Source: Alphaproteobacteria bacterium (GTDB lineage: Bacteria; Pseudomonadota; Alphaproteobacteria; UBA8366; GCA-2717185). Taken from it: DNA of 64,000 nucleotides. The notes under the pieces were generated by a model that had not been told where the DNA came from, did not search any database, and saw nothing but the letters and a program-made list of their open reading frames with translations. Below, piece by piece: positions 16,270-26,387 of the stretch; position 1 is the first letter of the stretch; each line of letters begins with the position of its first letter. The position numbers and the translations under genes were made by a program. The stretch is taken from contig JBBDQU010000046.1 in NCBI GenBank assembly GCA_040905865.1, positions 1 through 64,000 of the forward strand, given 5' to 3'.

Positions 16270-17651
16270 GTGACTGTCCTCAAATGGAATGATTTCGGCC
16301 GAGTAAGCTGTTCGAAGCCGAGCGGCGACAGGGTGCAGCCATGTCCGGAATTCTTCACGCCGGTCCAGGCCAGCGCCGGATCCAGGTAATCGCAGCGGTT
16401 CATGAACCAGGTGCCGGTCTCGACCTGCTCGCCGAGCGCCAGCGCCGCTTTCTCGTCCCTTGTCCATACCGCCGCCGTCAGGCCATAGTCGCTGTCGTTC
16501 ATCAGGGCGATGGCTTCCGCGTCGGACCGCACCCGCATCACGCCGACGACCGGGCCGAAACTCTCCTCGCGCATGACCCGCATCGAATGGTCGACATTGA
16601 TCAGCACCTGGGGCGCCATATAGGCGCTGCCCGGCCTGTCGGCGGGGAAGGTTTTCGGATCGACCATCGCCCGCGCTCCCGCCCGAACCGCCTCGGCGAT
16701 CTGGCCGCGCACGAAATCGGCGGCGGACGCCCGCACCACGGGGCCGAGGGTCGTTTCGCGCTCGCGCGGATCGCCCAGCCGGTAGCGCCGCGCCGCGCGG
16801 ATCAACCCGGCAGTGAAATCGTCATAGACATCCGCATGCACATAGATGCGTTCTATGGCGCAACACGACTGCCCGGCATTGAAAAATGCGCCTTCGGCGA
16901 GGTTCTCGACCGCGTGGTCGATATCCGCGTCATGCCGCACATAGGCCGGGTCCTTGCCGCCCAGTTCCAGCCCCGCGCCTTTGAAGCCATTCGCCAGCGC
17001 CTGCCGCACGGCGCGACCGCCGGCAACCGAACCGGTGAAGCAGGTGAAATCCGCCGCATGCATCATCGTTGCGGCGCCCGCATGGGACAGGTGCAGCGGC
17101 TGGTAGACGCCTTCCGGCAGCCCCGCCTGCGCCAGCACGGCGGCGAAGCGTTCCGCCGACAGGGGGGTCTGGTGCGACGGTTTCAGGATCACCGTATTGC
17201 CCGCCAGCAGCGCCGGCCAGACCGCGTTGACCGCCGTCAGGTAGGGATAGTTCCAGGGCGCCGCGACAAAGCACAGTCCCAGCGGCACGCGGCGGATGAA
17301 ACGGGTGAAACCCCGCTGCGGCGCCGGGGTGATATCGGCGAGCGCCGCCGGCGCGATGGCGATCATGTGACGCGCGCGTTCGGCGAACCCCGCGATCTCG
17401 CCAGGCGCATGGGCGATGGGACGGCCCATCTGCCATGTCAGTTCCTGTGCAATGGCATTGGTGTCCATCGCCAGGTTTTCCACCGCCCGGGACAGGATCG
17501 CGCAGCGTTCGCGCAGCGGCGTGGCGCGCCAGCCGGGCCCCGCCGCCGCCGCGCGGGCCAGCGCCGCGGCGATTTCCACATCGTCCGCCAGCGGCCGTTC
17601 GACGAAGACCCGCCCGTCGATCGGCGAGATGCATTGCAGGGTGTCCGCCAT
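16266..17651 (-). CDS. NAD(P)-dependent aldehyde dehydrogenase family protein
   Basis: ALDH of 461 aa, slightly short for the family. The catalytic Cys is in NAGQSCCAIERIYVH, the general-base Glu in LELGGKDPAYV, the cofactor-binding segment is VAAPWNYP, and EESFGPVVGVM lies towards the C-terminus. It oxidises an aldehyde to an acid. It starts 6 bp after the glutamine-synthetase-like gene and overlaps the alcohol dehydrogenase by 4 nt, so the three form a tight unit. In known gamma-glutamylation routes an ALDH of this kind acts on a gamma-glutamyl-aminoaldehyde; that role here is inferred. Confidence 0.9.
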   Translation of the reverse strand: MADTLQCISPIDGRVFVERPLADDVEIAAALARAAAAGPGWRATPLRERCAILSRAVENLAMDTNAIAQELTWQMGRPIAHAPGEIAGFAERARHMIAIAPAALADITPAPQRGFTRFIRRVPLGLCFVAAPWNYPYLTAVNAVWPALLAGNTVILKPSHQTPLSAERFAAVLAQAGLPEGVYQPLHLSHAGAATMMHAADFTCFTGSVAGGRAVRQALANGFKGAGLELGGKDPAYVRHDADIDHAVENLAEGAFFNAGQSCCAIERIYVHADVYDDFTAGLIRAARRYRLGDPRERETTLGPVVRASAADFVRGQIAEAVRAGARAMVDPKTFPADRPGSAYMAPQVLINVDHSMRVMREESFGPVVGVMRVRSDAEAIALMNDSDYGLTAAVWTRDEKAALALGEQVETGTWFMNRCDYLDPALAWTGVKNSGHGCTLSPLGFEQLTRPKSFHLRTVT

Positions 17652-17656
17652 GCGCG

Positions 17657-19012
17657 TCAGCCGCGCTCGAACATGCGGCGGCGGTCATAATCGGTGACAT
17701 GGCGGTCGCTTTCCGCCTGCTCCCATCGCGCCGCGTGCAGGTAGTGCTCCACCACATCGTCGCCCAGCGCCGCGCGCAGTTCGGCGCAATTGTCCAGCGC
17801 ATCGATGGCCGCGCGCAGGGTGCGGGGCACCTCCGGCACGTCGTCGCGCGCATAGATATCGCCGCTGAGGATTTCCGGCGGTTCCATCCCCGCCTCGATT
17901 CCGTGCAGACCGGCGGCGATGGTCGCGGCGAAAGCCAGATAGGGGTTGCAGTCGGCGCCGGGAATCCGGCATTCCACGCGCAATCCCGGCCCGGCCCCGA
18001 CCAGCCGGTAGCCGGCGGTGCGGTTGTCGCGGCTCCAGGCGATGCGCGTCGGTGCAAAGGTAGCCGACTGGAACCGTTTGTACGCGTTCACCGACGGCGC
18101 GAAAAACAGGGTTAGCGCCGGAGTGAGCGCCATCTGCCCGGCGATCCAGTGGCGAAATATCTCCGACAGCCCCGCCGGGTCGGCGCAAATCGGCGCGCTG
18201 CTTTCCCTGTCCCACAGTGACGTATGGATGTGGCAGGAATTCCCCGCCAGGTCGTTGTCGAATTTGGCCATGAAGGTAACGGACCTGCCCTGCGCCCAGG
18301 CGATTTCCTTCACCCCGTTCTTGTAGATCACGTGCCGGTCGGCCATTTCCAGCGCATCCGCGAAACGCAGGTTGATTTCCGCCTGCCCCGGCCCCCATTC
18401 GCCCTTGGAGAACTCGATGGGAATCGCCGCCCCTTCCATGCCGTTGCGAATGGCGCGGACCAGCCCCTCCTCCTTGGTCGTCTGGAAAATGTGGTAATCC
18501 TCGATATAGCGCCCGGCGGTGCGCAGCCCGGCATAGCCCTTGCCGGACGCGGATTCGTAACTTTCATCGAAGATGTAGAACTCCAGTTCCGAACCCATTT
18601 TGATGTCCAGCCCGGCGGTCTGCGCCCGGGCGACCTGCCGCTTCAGCATCGCGCGCGGGCTGTGCGGCAACTCGTTGCCGGCTGCATCGACACAATCGCC
18701 GATCACCAGCGCCGTCGCCTCCAGCCAGGGGATGCGGCGCAGGGTCGCCATGTCCGGGCGCACGCCGAAATCGCCATAGCCGGTGTCCCAGCTCGCCGCG
18801 GCAAATCCGGGCACCGGCTCCATTTCCATATCGACCGTCAGCAGGTAGTCGCAGACATGCATTTCATGCAGCGCGTGATCGAGGAAATAGCGCCCGGTGA
18901 TCCGCTTGCCGATCAGCCGCCCCTGCATGTCGGGAAAGCAGACCAGCACCGTATCGATGTCGCCTGTGTCGACCAGTCGCGTCAGCTCCGCAATATCGAG
19001 ATTTCCGGCCAT
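17657..19012 (-). CDS. Glutamine-synthetase-like gamma-glutamyl-amine ligase
   Basis: GS-fold ligase of 451 aa. It has GSELEFYIFDE, the NSCHIHTSLWD loop (metal/glutamate site), NAYKRF and the RVECRIPGADCNPYLA stretch. The true GlnA adenylylation-site and C-terminal features are not obvious, so it belongs with PuuA, GlnT or IpuC-type enzymes that join glutamate to an amine. The start is taken at 19012 with GGGGA upstream; an ATG 27 bp earlier lacks any ribosome site. Position directly before the ALDH and Fe-ADH genes supports amine catabolism. Confidence 0.86.
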   Translation of the reverse strand: MAGNLDIAELTRLVDTGDIDTVLVCFPDMQGRLIGKRITGRYFLDHALHEMHVCDYLLTVDMEMEPVPGFAAASWDTGYGDFGVRPDMATLRRIPWLEATALVIGDCVDAAGNELPHSPRAMLKRQVARAQTAGLDIKMGSELEFYIFDESYESASGKGYAGLRTAGRYIEDYHIFQTTKEEGLVRAIRNGMEGAAIPIEFSKGEWGPGQAEINLRFADALEMADRHVIYKNGVKEIAWAQGRSVTFMAKFDNDLAGNSCHIHTSLWDRESSAPICADPAGLSEIFRHWIAGQMALTPALTLFFAPSVNAYKRFQSATFAPTRIAWSRDNRTAGYRLVGAGPGLRVECRIPGADCNPYLAFAATIAAGLHGIEAGMEPPEILSGDIYARDDVPEVPRTLRAAIDALDNCAELRAALGDDVVEHYLHAARWEQAESDRHVTDYDRRRMFERG

Positions 19013-19093
19013 GGCGTCCCCGCTGTGCTGTCGCTCCATTTTAGCGACGGGTCAGGTGCCGGATGCAAGGGGAAGTTTCCGGTGGAATTCCGT

Positions 19094-19975
19094 TCAGTTC
19101 CCCTGATCGACTTGCCCGCCAGGGGCGATCCCGACCGCCAGCGTCTGGACAATCGCGCGCAGCTTGATGCGCCGGTCCGTCGGCGGGTAATCGCCGGCGC
19201 CGCGATGCATGGTCGACCGTTCGTCCCAGATCAGCAGGTCGCCGACCGACCAGTCATGCGTATACAGGTTGTCCGGCTGCGTCGCATGGGTCATCAGGTC
19301 CTTCACCAGCGCCACGCTTTCCGCTGCCTCCATCTCGGCGAATTTCCGCGTATGGGTCGCATTCACATACAGCAGCTTGCGGCCGGTCCGCGGATGCGTG
19401 GCGACGGCCGGATGCACCGCGTCCTTGTAGCCTTCCTTCTGGTCGTCGGCCAGCGAGCCGTCATACATGTCGCCGCCCGGCCCCGCGCCATGCAGATGCA
19501 GCCCGGTCAGCCCGGAAAGCTTCGCCCTGGTTGCCGCGTCGAGGCTGTCATGGGCATGGCACATATCGGCGAAGATCGTCGCCCCGCCGCGCGACGGCAC
19601 CTCCAGCGCATACAGGATACCCAGCATCGGCGGTTCCTGCGTGTAACTGCCATCGGTATGCCAGCTTGTCGCCCGGATCACGCCGAATTCATCGACCGAA
19701 CCGTCCTGCGCCACATTGGTCAGCCAGGACAGACCGGGAAATTCCGCGTGCCGGTATTTCCGCAGCACGTGGTGCTGCAATTCCCCCAGCCGGCTGGCGA
19801 AGCCGTGAAAAGCCGGCGCGTCCAGTTTCTGCCGGGGAAAAACCAGCACCTTGCGGTTATCCAGCGCGTTGCGGATCCAGTCGAGCGTTGCGCCATCGAG
19901 CGGGCCGCCGAGATCGATTCCATCGACCCGGCCGCCGAGGCGGCTGCCGAGCGGGGTCAATACGGGTCCGGTCAT
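19094..19975 (-). CDS. TauD/TfdA-family Fe(II)/2-oxoglutarate dioxygenase
   Basis: Dioxygenase of 293 aa. The iron site is SWHTDGSY and the distal His is in WDERSTMHRGAGDYP, with RRIKLRAIVQ carrying the 2-oxoglutarate Arg. The ATG at 19975 is preceded by GGGAGGGG. It is the first gene of a co-directional run (dioxygenase, amine ligase, ALDH, Fe-ADH, trmO), about 80 bp ahead of the ligase. Oxidative cleavage or hydroxylation of an amine-bearing substrate would suit the context, but this is inference. Confidence 0.9.
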   Translation of the reverse strand: MTGPVLTPLGSRLGGRVDGIDLGGPLDGATLDWIRNALDNRKVLVFPRQKLDAPAFHGFASRLGELQHHVLRKYRHAEFPGLSWLTNVAQDGSVDEFGVIRATSWHTDGSYTQEPPMLGILYALEVPSRGGATIFADMCHAHDSLDAATRAKLSGLTGLHLHGAGPGGDMYDGSLADDQKEGYKDAVHPAVATHPRTGRKLLYVNATHTRKFAEMEAAESVALVKDLMTHATQPDNLYTHDWSVGDLLIWDERSTMHRGAGDYPPTDRRIKLRAIVQTLAVGIAPGGQVDQGN

Positions 19976-20123
19976 CCTGTGCCCCTCCCTGAAGATATCC
20001 CGACGAGTGTGCCCGGCCCGGCCGTCCGGCACAAGCCGGGACGGGGCAATCGCTTTTCCCGGGACCGCCGTTTAGACTGACGGTCCAGTACGCCGGCAGG
20101 GTGCGTCAGACGGAGAAGATATC

Positions 20124-20903
20124 ATGAGACTTCAGGGTAAATCAGCGCTGGTCACCGGGGCGGGCGGCGGCCTTGGCGGCGCGATCGCGCGGCGCTTCGC
20201 GGCCGAGGGGGCCTCGGTGCTGTGCACTGACCGGGATCTGCCGAAGGCCGAAATCACGGTCGCGGCCATCGAAAAGGCGGGCGGCATTGCCAGCGCCTTC
20301 CCGGCCGATGTTGCGAACGCCGCGGATTGCGAGGCGCAGGTGGCGGAAACCGCCAGCCGCTACGGCCGGATCGATATCGCGGTCAACAATGCCGGGATCG
20401 GGCTGCACCGGCTGGCATTGGATACCAGCCTTGAGGACTGGGAGCGCGTGCTCCGCATCAACCTGACCGGATCCTTCATCACGGCGCAGGCGGCGGCCCG
20501 GCGCATGGTGGCGCAGGAATCCGGCCGCATCATCCAGATCGGCTCGATTTCCGGCCAGCGCGGCAATATGGGCGGCATCGCCTATGGCGCCTCCAAGGCG
20601 GCGGTGATGCATGTCTGCAAGGTGCTGGCGGTGGAACTGTCCGGCAAGGGCGTGATGGTCAACGCCATCGCCCCCGGCCCCATCGAAACCGGGCTCAGCG
20701 TGCATGGGCCGACGCGCAGGAAGGGCTATCTCGACCGGATACCCGCAGGCCGCTACGGCACGGGGGAGGCGGTTGCCAATGCGGCGCTGTTCCTGGCCTC
20801 GGACGAATGCGAATGGATCACCGGGCATGTGCTGAACGTGGACGGCGGCTACGGCGCAGCCGGTCTCGCCTACGACCCGGCCGAAATCGCGGTCGGAAAT
20901 TAA
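20124..20903 (+). CDS. Short-chain dehydrogenase/reductase (FabG-like)
   Basis: Classical SDR of 259 aa. Cofactor loop TGAGGGLGGAIA is at about 11-22, NNAGIG follows, the catalytic Ser is in IGSISGQRG, and YGASK carries the catalytic Tyr/Lys. A C-terminal NVDGGYGAAG is typical. The Asp ending beta-2 (CTDRD) suggests NAD preference. The substrate is unknown. The start has GGAG about nine bases upstream. It is divergent from the TauD gene, sharing a short promoter region of about 150 bp. Confidence 0.9.
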   Translation: MRLQGKSALVTGAGGGLGGAIARRFAAEGASVLCTDRDLPKAEITVAAIEKAGGIASAFPADVANAADCEAQVAETASRYGRIDIAVNNAGIGLHRLALDTSLEDWERVLRINLTGSFITAQAAARRMVAQESGRIIQIGSISGQRGNMGGIAYGASKAAVMHVCKVLAVELSGKGVMVNAIAPGPIETGLSVHGPTRRKGYLDRIPAGRYGTGEAVANAALFLASDECEWITGHVLNVDGGYGAAGLAYDPAEIAVGN

Positions 20904-20999
20904 CGGCAGAGACCATTATTCACGCGCCGCCATCTGGCATCGTCCGAGCCTGCCTTGTATACCAATCATCACACTCATGTCTTTTGGAAGGGACCCAAC

Positions 21000-21986
21000 A
21001 TGCCCGTAACGGTCGCTATGTACGAAAAATCGCTGGACCATATCGGCGAACGGCTCAATGCGCTCAAGCTCGATATCAAGGTCCTGCCCTTCGGCAAGGA
21101 CGGCAAGTTCAGGATTGACGGCGCATCCGTTTCGCCCGGTGAAGTCGATGTCGATTATTTCTGGCTGTCGAGCCACATCAATCCCGACGGCGCCCGCAAA
21201 CTGGCCTTCGACACCATCCTGGGATGCAGGTCGGTCGGCGTGCTGCAGACCTTCAATGCCGGCCTCGACGATCCCGTCTACAAGCAGGTTTCCGACAAGG
21301 GCACCCGCATCTGCAACAGCAGCGCGCAGGGCGTGGCGATTGCGGAATATGTCATGGCGCATGTGCTGAGCCTGATCCATCCGATCGATCGCCAGCGCGA
21401 ATTGCAGGCCGCCAGGAAATGGGAGAACACCCCGTTCCGCGAGGTTTCGCAAATGAACTGGCTGATCATCGGCTACGGGCCGATTGGCCAGGAACTGTCC
21501 AATCGGGTCAAGGCATTCGGCGCGACCGTCGATGTCGTGCGCCGCACGCCCCATACATCGGAATTCGTGGACCGGTCCGGCACCATGGCCGACCTGCCGG
21601 AATTCCTGCCCGATGCGGACGTCATCGTCCTCGCCTGCGCGCTGAACGACGACACGCGGGATTTCGCCGATGAAAAATTCTTCGCCGCCGCGAAGAAGGG
21701 CGTCATTTTGGTCAATATCGGGCGCGGCGCGCTGATCGTCGACAACGCCCTGATCGCGGCGCTGGACAGCGGCCATCTTGGCCATGCGGTACTGGATGTC
21801 TTTCGCCAGGAACCGATGCAGCAGGACGACCCCTTGTGGTCCCACCCGAAAATCCGGGTAACGCCGCATACATCCTTTGCCGGTGACGGCGCCCGGGGCC
21901 GCTGGGACAACCTGTTCCTGGACAATATCGCCCGGTTCGTGAAGGGCCGCCCGCTGGCGTTCGAGGTCAATCCCCGGGACATCTGA
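21000..21986 (+). CDS. D-isomer-specific 2-hydroxyacid dehydrogenase
   Basis: NAD-dependent dehydrogenase of 328 aa that reduces a 2-keto acid or oxidises a D-2-hydroxy acid. The Rossmann motif is IIGYGPIGQEL, followed by VNIGRGALIVD and the AVLDVFRQEP active-site Glu region, with HTSFAGDGARG near the end containing the catalytic His. The ATG at 21000 has AAGGG eight bases before it. The N-terminal substrate domain is diverged from phosphoglycerate or glyoxylate reductases, so the substrate is not assigned. Confidence 0.88.
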   Translation: MPVTVAMYEKSLDHIGERLNALKLDIKVLPFGKDGKFRIDGASVSPGEVDVDYFWLSSHINPDGARKLAFDTILGCRSVGVLQTFNAGLDDPVYKQVSDKGTRICNSSAQGVAIAEYVMAHVLSLIHPIDRQRELQAARKWENTPFREVSQMNWLIIGYGPIGQELSNRVKAFGATVDVVRRTPHTSEFVDRSGTMADLPEFLPDADVIVLACALNDDTRDFADEKFFAAAKKGVILVNIGRGALIVDNALIAALDSGHLGHAVLDVFRQEPMQQDDPLWSHPKIRVTPHTSFAGDGARGRWDNLFLDNIARFVKGRPLAFEVNPRDI

Positions 21987-22124
21987 CCCGTCAGGCAACG
22001 CGGCGGCGCGGCTTGCGCGGCCGCTGTTCCCATATGATCGGTCGCTGCATTACAGTACCGGAATTCAATTTGCCGGGCGCGACCTGTCCTGCGCCCGGCT
22101 TTCCGTATTCAAGAGGAAACCGCC

Positions 22125-23201
22125 ATGAAGCTCGGCCTGTTCATGATGCCCCTGCACCCGCCGACCCGGACGGTCGCGGCATGCTACGACCGCGATATCG
22201 ACCAGCTCGTGCTGGCCGACAGGCTGGGCTTCGACGAGGCCTGGCTGGGCGAGCATTTCACCGAGAAATGGGAAAACGCCCCGGCGCCCGACCTGCTGAT
22301 CGCCAAGGCGCTGGCGCTGACAAAAAACATCAAATTCGGCACGGGGGTAACCCTGCTGGGCATGCATGAACCGGTCTATCTGGCGCACCGGGTCGCCATG
22401 CTGGACCATCTGGCGCATGGCCGTTTCCAGTGGGGCATCGGGCTGGGCGGCATCCCGACCGACATGCAGTTGATGGGGCTGGACCCGGCCACGGCGCGCG
22501 GCCGGGCGGAAGAGGCGCTCGACGTCATCCTGGGGTTGTGGCAGGCGGATGAGAACGGCTTCACCCATCACGGCAAACATTTCAGCATCGACGCGCCGAA
22601 AATGGACCCGGTCACCGGCCGGGGCCTGCACATGAAACCCCTGCAGCTCCCCCACCCGCCGATTTCGGTCGCGGCCAGCACGCCCAAATCCGGGTCGCTG
22701 CGCATCGCGGGCGCGCGCGGCTGGGCGCCGATGTCCAGTTCGCTGCTCTCCGCCACCCACCTGCCCGGCCACTGGGACCTTGTGGCCGAGGGGGCGAAAA
22801 GCGCCGGCCGCTCGGCCAGCCGCAGCGACTGGCGCGTCGCGCGGGATATTTTCGTCGGCCCCACGCCGAAGATCGCACGCGAGCGGGCGCGCGCCACGAT
22901 GGGCCGCAATTACGATGAGCACCAGCATGCCAGCCGCGTCGGCACGGTGCAGATCGCGACCACCAAGCTGGACCCCGCCATGCCGGACGAGGCGGTGGAT
23001 GTGGATTACCTGATGGAAAACGTCTGGATCGTCGGCGATCCGGCGGAATGCGAGGACAAGATCCGCGCGCTGTACGACGTCACCGGCGGCTTCGGGTCGT
23101 TGCTGAGCATCACCGCCGATTCCGACGATGCCGGCTGGGACCATGAAAGCCTGCGCCTGCTGGCGGAGGATGTAGGCCCAAGGATCGCGGACCTGGGGTA
23201 G
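22125..23201 (+). CDS. LLM-class flavin-dependent oxidoreductase (luciferase-like)
   Basis: Bacterial-luciferase-fold monooxygenase of 358 aa, using reduced FMN or F420. Recognisable parts are LGFDEAWLGEHFTE near residue 40, KFGTGVTLLGMHEPV, HGRFQWGIGLGG and a C-terminal IVGDPAECEDKI. AGAGGAAAC precedes the ATG. Relatives open or oxygenate alkanesulfonates, EDTA-type chelators, limonene or other compounds. It is flanked by a convergent amidohydrolase; no dedicated flavin reductase gene is visible nearby. Confidence 0.88.
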   Translation: MKLGLFMMPLHPPTRTVAACYDRDIDQLVLADRLGFDEAWLGEHFTEKWENAPAPDLLIAKALALTKNIKFGTGVTLLGMHEPVYLAHRVAMLDHLAHGRFQWGIGLGGIPTDMQLMGLDPATARGRAEEALDVILGLWQADENGFTHHGKHFSIDAPKMDPVTGRGLHMKPLQLPHPPISVAASTPKSGSLRIAGARGWAPMSSSLLSATHLPGHWDLVAEGAKSAGRSASRSDWRVARDIFVGPTPKIARERARATMGRNYDEHQHASRVGTVQIATTKLDPAMPDEAVDVDYLMENVWIVGDPAECEDKIRALYDVTGGFGSLLSITADSDDAGWDHESLRLLAEDVGPRIADLG

Positions 23202-23232
23202 TTCCGGACGGGATCGGGACGGGTCGTCGGCG

Positions 23233-24063
23233 TCAGGCCGGGCGGTCCCAGCCCCACCATTTGCAAATCGCCTCGCCCATCACCAGCGGCTTGTCCGCCG
23301 CGCGCAGCCAGGGCAGCTGTTCGGTGAACATCGTCACGCATTCGCGCCACGAGCACGGCATCTTCGAGATATCCGTACCCCAGAACATCCGTTCCGGCCC
23401 GAAGGCATCGTAGATCTGTTCCAGATAGGGATGCATCGGCGCAAACGGCCAGGGCTCGCTGCAATAGCCCGGCGCGCCGGTCGCCTTGACCGCCACATTG
23501 GGATATTTCGCCAGTTTCAGCAGTTCCGGCAGATGGGTCATGGCTTCGGCGTCCTTCAGCGTCGTATTGCCGCCCCGTCCGCCCAGATGGTCGATGGTGA
23601 TGCGCAGTCCCGGATGGCGCTCCGCGAGGCGACCGAAATGCGCCAGCGAATCCGTCGCCAGCGCCGATACCGGAATATCCGCGGCCTCCGCCGCTTTCCA
23701 GACCCAATCGAAGGTCCCGTCTTCCAGCGGCTGGCGCATGGAATCCTTCAGGAAGGTATAGCGGATGCCGAGCATGCCCGGCTGCTGTTTCCAGCCGGCG
23801 AGCCGTTCCGCCGATTCTTCCGGCGTATCCAGCGGCACCGCGCCCATGATCGCGAAGCGGCCCGGATAATCCTTCACCGCCTTGAACGCCATGTCATGCG
23901 CGCCCGGGTCCCAGCCCGGCGGATGGATTACGGCGGCGTCGACCCCGGCCTCGTCCATCAGGGCAACCGCGTCCTCGGTGGTGAAGGAGGTTACCTGCCA
24001 GTGCGACTGGTTGCTGGGCAGTCCGCTGCCCCATACATGGATCTGCGCATCGACAATCTGCAT
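23233..24063 (-). CDS. Amidohydrolase family 2 protein (TIM-barrel lactonase/hydrolase)
   Basis: Protein of 276 aa starting MQIVDAQIHVWG. This family normally opens with DxHxH for metal binding; here the first His is Gln (DAQIH), as in a recognised subset of lactonase-like members. Later motifs are ITIDHLGG and FWGTDISKMPCSW, the latter with the metal Asp. It probably hydrolyses a lactone or decarboxylates an aromatic acid. The ATG at 24063 is preceded by AGGAAAGCGGACAGG. It is convergent with the luciferase-like gene. Confidence 0.83.
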   Translation of the reverse strand: MQIVDAQIHVWGSGLPSNQSHWQVTSFTTEDAVALMDEAGVDAAVIHPPGWDPGAHDMAFKAVKDYPGRFAIMGAVPLDTPEESAERLAGWKQQPGMLGIRYTFLKDSMRQPLEDGTFDWVWKAAEAADIPVSALATDSLAHFGRLAERHPGLRITIDHLGGRGGNTTLKDAEAMTHLPELLKLAKYPNVAVKATGAPGYCSEPWPFAPMHPYLEQIYDAFGPERMFWGTDISKMPCSWRECVTMFTEQLPWLRAADKPLVMGEAICKWWGWDRPA

Positions 24064-24333
24064 CCTGTCCGCTTTCCTGTTTTCTGTGTTCCACACCGCA
24101 TCGGGCTCCGGCCTTTCAGGCCGTTCGCACCTCACTATACACGCCACGCAGCGCCGGTCGGCAAGGCTGTTTGTCCACCAAGAAGGCGGCGACCCGGCGC
24201 AGCCCGTCAGGCCACCCCATGCAGGCTGGGAGTTTTCGCATCATGTCCTTAGCGCCCGTCCTGTAGTACGATGCCGTACTCAGCGCTGTCCCGCCGCGAA
24301 CAAGGATTTTTATTTCACCCTGGAGGCACGTTC

Positions 24334-24891
24334 ATGATGCGCATCGGAAAAACACTGCTTTTGCTCGTTTTCGCCCTGACCCTGGCCGCCACGGCGCGGG
24401 CGGAGGACGATACCTATTCCGTCGAAGAGATAAAGGACAAGGCAACCGGCTTCTTCGGCGATACGAGCGAGGGACTGGCAAAGGCGCTCGAAAAGGTATT
24501 TGCCGATCATGGCCGGCCCAACGCCTATATTGTCGGCGAGGAAATCAGCGGCGCGATCGGCGTCGGCCTGCGTTACGGCAACGGGACGCTGCACCGCAAG
24601 GTTGGCGGTTCGCGCAAGATTTACTGGCAGGGTCCGTCCATCGGCTGGGATCTCGGCGGCAACGCCTCCAAGGTGTTCACCCTGATCTACAGGCTGAAGA
24701 ATACCGAAGACCTGTTCCAGCGCTTTCCGGGCGTCGACGGCAGTTTCTACTTTGTTGCCGGCATTGGTGTGAACTACCAGCAGGCGGGCGATATTGTCCT
24801 CGCGCCGATCCGCACCGGCGTGGGCCTGCGCGCCGGCGCCAGTATCGGCTATCTGCATTACAACAGGGAACATTCCTGGCTGCCCTTCTGA
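24334..24891 (+). CDS. eipA: EipA/DUF1134 family envelope protein
   Basis: Periplasmic protein of 185 aa with a signal peptide ([20 protein letters not shown], cleavage after ARA). The body matches DUF1134, a small barrel known from Brucella EipA and important for envelope integrity. Conserved pieces are [33 protein letters not shown] and the C-terminal [20 protein letters not shown] lies seven bases upstream of the ATG. It is followed 14 bp later by glpK, though the functions are unrelated. Confidence 0.9.
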   Translation: MMRIGKTLLLLVFALTLAATARAEDDTYSVEEIKDKATGFFGDTSEGLAKALEKVFADHGRPNAYIVGEEISGAIGVGLRYGNGTLHRKVGGSRKIYWQGPSIGWDLGGNASKVFTLIYRLKNTEDLFQRFPGVDGSFYFVAGIGVNYQQAGDIVLAPIRTGVGLRAGASIGYLHYNREHSWLPF

Positions 24892-24905
24892 CCGCAAAAC
24901 ATGCC

Positions 24906-26387
24906 ATGACCGTCCTTGCCATCGATCAGGGAACCACGAGCACCCGGGCCATCGTTTTCGATGCGGGCGGAACGCCGCGCGGCCGGGGCCAGCGGGAACT
25001 GCCGCAGATATTTCCGCGACCCGGCCGGGTCGAACACGGGGCGGAGGAAATCTGGGCGGCGACGGTCGCGGTCTGCCGCGACGCGATGGCCGCCGCCGGG
25101 GTCGGGCCCACCGAAATTGCCGGGATCGGCATCAGCAACCAGCGCGAAACCACAATCATCTGGGACCGGACGACCGGCATCCCTGTTCACAACGCCATTG
25201 TCTGGCAGGACCGCCGCACCGGCGATCACTGCGCCCGGCTGCGCGCCGACGGGCTGGAACCGCTGATCCAGGCAAAGACCGGCCTGCTGCTGGATCCGTA
25301 TTTTTCCGCCACCAAGATCGCCTGGCTGCTGGACAACCTGCCCGGCGCGCGCGCCAAGGCGGAATCCGGCGCGCTGGCCTTCGGCACCGTGGACAGTTTC
25401 CTGCTGTGGCGGCTGACCGGCGGCCGGGCGCATGCCACCGACGCCACAAACGCCGCCCGCACCCTGCTGTATGATATCCATACCCAGGAATGGGACGACG
25501 AACTGCTGCGCCTGTTTGGCATTCCGCGCGCGCTGCTGCCGGAAATCCGCGACAATACCGCCGAATTCGGCGCGACCGACCCGGCGCTGTTCGGCGCCGC
25601 GATACCGGTGCGCGGCATGGCCGGCGACCAGCAGGCGGCGACGGTCGGCCAGGCCTGCTTCACCCCGGGCATGGTCAAGGCGACATACGGCACCGGCTGT
25701 TTCGCGCTGATCAATACCGGCGAGGCGCCCGTCGCCTCCACCAGCAAGCTGCTGACGACGCTGGCCTACCGGATCGGCGGCAAGGCCACCTATGCGCTGG
25801 AGGGCAGCATCTTCGTCGCCGGGGCGGCGGTGCAGTGGCTGCGCGACGGCATCGGCATGATCGCGCAGGCGGCGGAGGTCGAGGCGCTGGCCCGCGCGGC
25901 CAACCCGGACAGTGGCGTCTATATGGTTCCCGCCTTTACCGGGCTGGGCGCGCCGCACTGGGATCCGGATGCGCGCGGCGCGATTTTCGGACTGACCCGC
26001 GATACCGGCCGGGCGGAACTGGCGCGGGCGGCGCTGGAATCGGTCAGCTTCCAGACCCGCGACCTGTTCGAAGCCATGGCCGCCGATGGCGCCACCCCGC
26101 CCGCCGCGCTGCGCGTCGATGGCGGCATGACCGCCAACGGCTGGGCGATGCAGTTTCTCGCCGATATCCTGGGCTCGCCGGTCGAACGCCCGGTCCTGCA
26201 GGAAACCACGGCGCTGGGCGCGGCGATGCTGGCCGGAATGCAGGCCGGCGTGATGCCGGGACTGGCGGAACTGTCCACCCGCTGGCAGCGGGATGCCCGG
26301 TTCGATCCGGCGATGGACGAGAGCGAACGCGAACGCCGTTACACGGGATGGCGGGATGCGGTGCGCCGCACGCGCAGCAGCCCCTAA
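24906..26387 (+). CDS. glpK: Glycerol kinase
   Basis: FGGY kinase of 493 aa that phosphorylates glycerol to sn-glycerol-3-phosphate. Motifs are [15 protein letters not shown] near the start, [13 protein letters not shown], the ATYGTGCF phosphate loop and [20 protein letters not shown]. The length is typical. No glpD, glpF or glpR is beside it, so it may serve other pathways. An alternative ATG lies five bases upstream in another frame. The end overlaps the convergent PEP-mutase-like gene by 4 nt. Confidence 0.94.
   Translation: MTVLAIDQGTTSTRAIVFDAGGTPRGRGQRELPQIFPRPGRVEHGAEEIWAATVAVCRDAMAAAGVGPTEIAGIGISNQRETTIIWDRTTGIPVHNAIVWQDRRTGDHCARLRADGLEPLIQAKTGLLLDPYFSATKIAWLLDNLPGARAKAESGALAFGTVDSFLLWRLTGGRAHATDATNAARTLLYDIHTQEWDDELLRLFGIPRALLPEIRDNTAEFGATDPALFGAAIPVRGMAGDQQAATVGQACFTPGMVKATYGTGCFALINTGEAPVASTSKLLTTLAYRIGGKATYALEGSIFVAGAAVQWLRDGIGMIAQAAEVEALARAANPDSGVYMVPAFTGLGAPHWDPDARGAIFGLTRDTGRAELARAALESVSFQTRDLFEAMAADGATPPAALRVDGGMTANGWAMQFLADILGSPVERPVLQETTALGAAMLAGMQAGVMPGLAELSTRWQRDARFDPAMDESERERRYTGWRDAVRRTRSSP

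Noticed and set aside
24337-26387. glp regulon (glpFKD) reading
   Set aside because: Only glpK is present; flanking genes are unrelated envelope and PEP-mutase-like genes.
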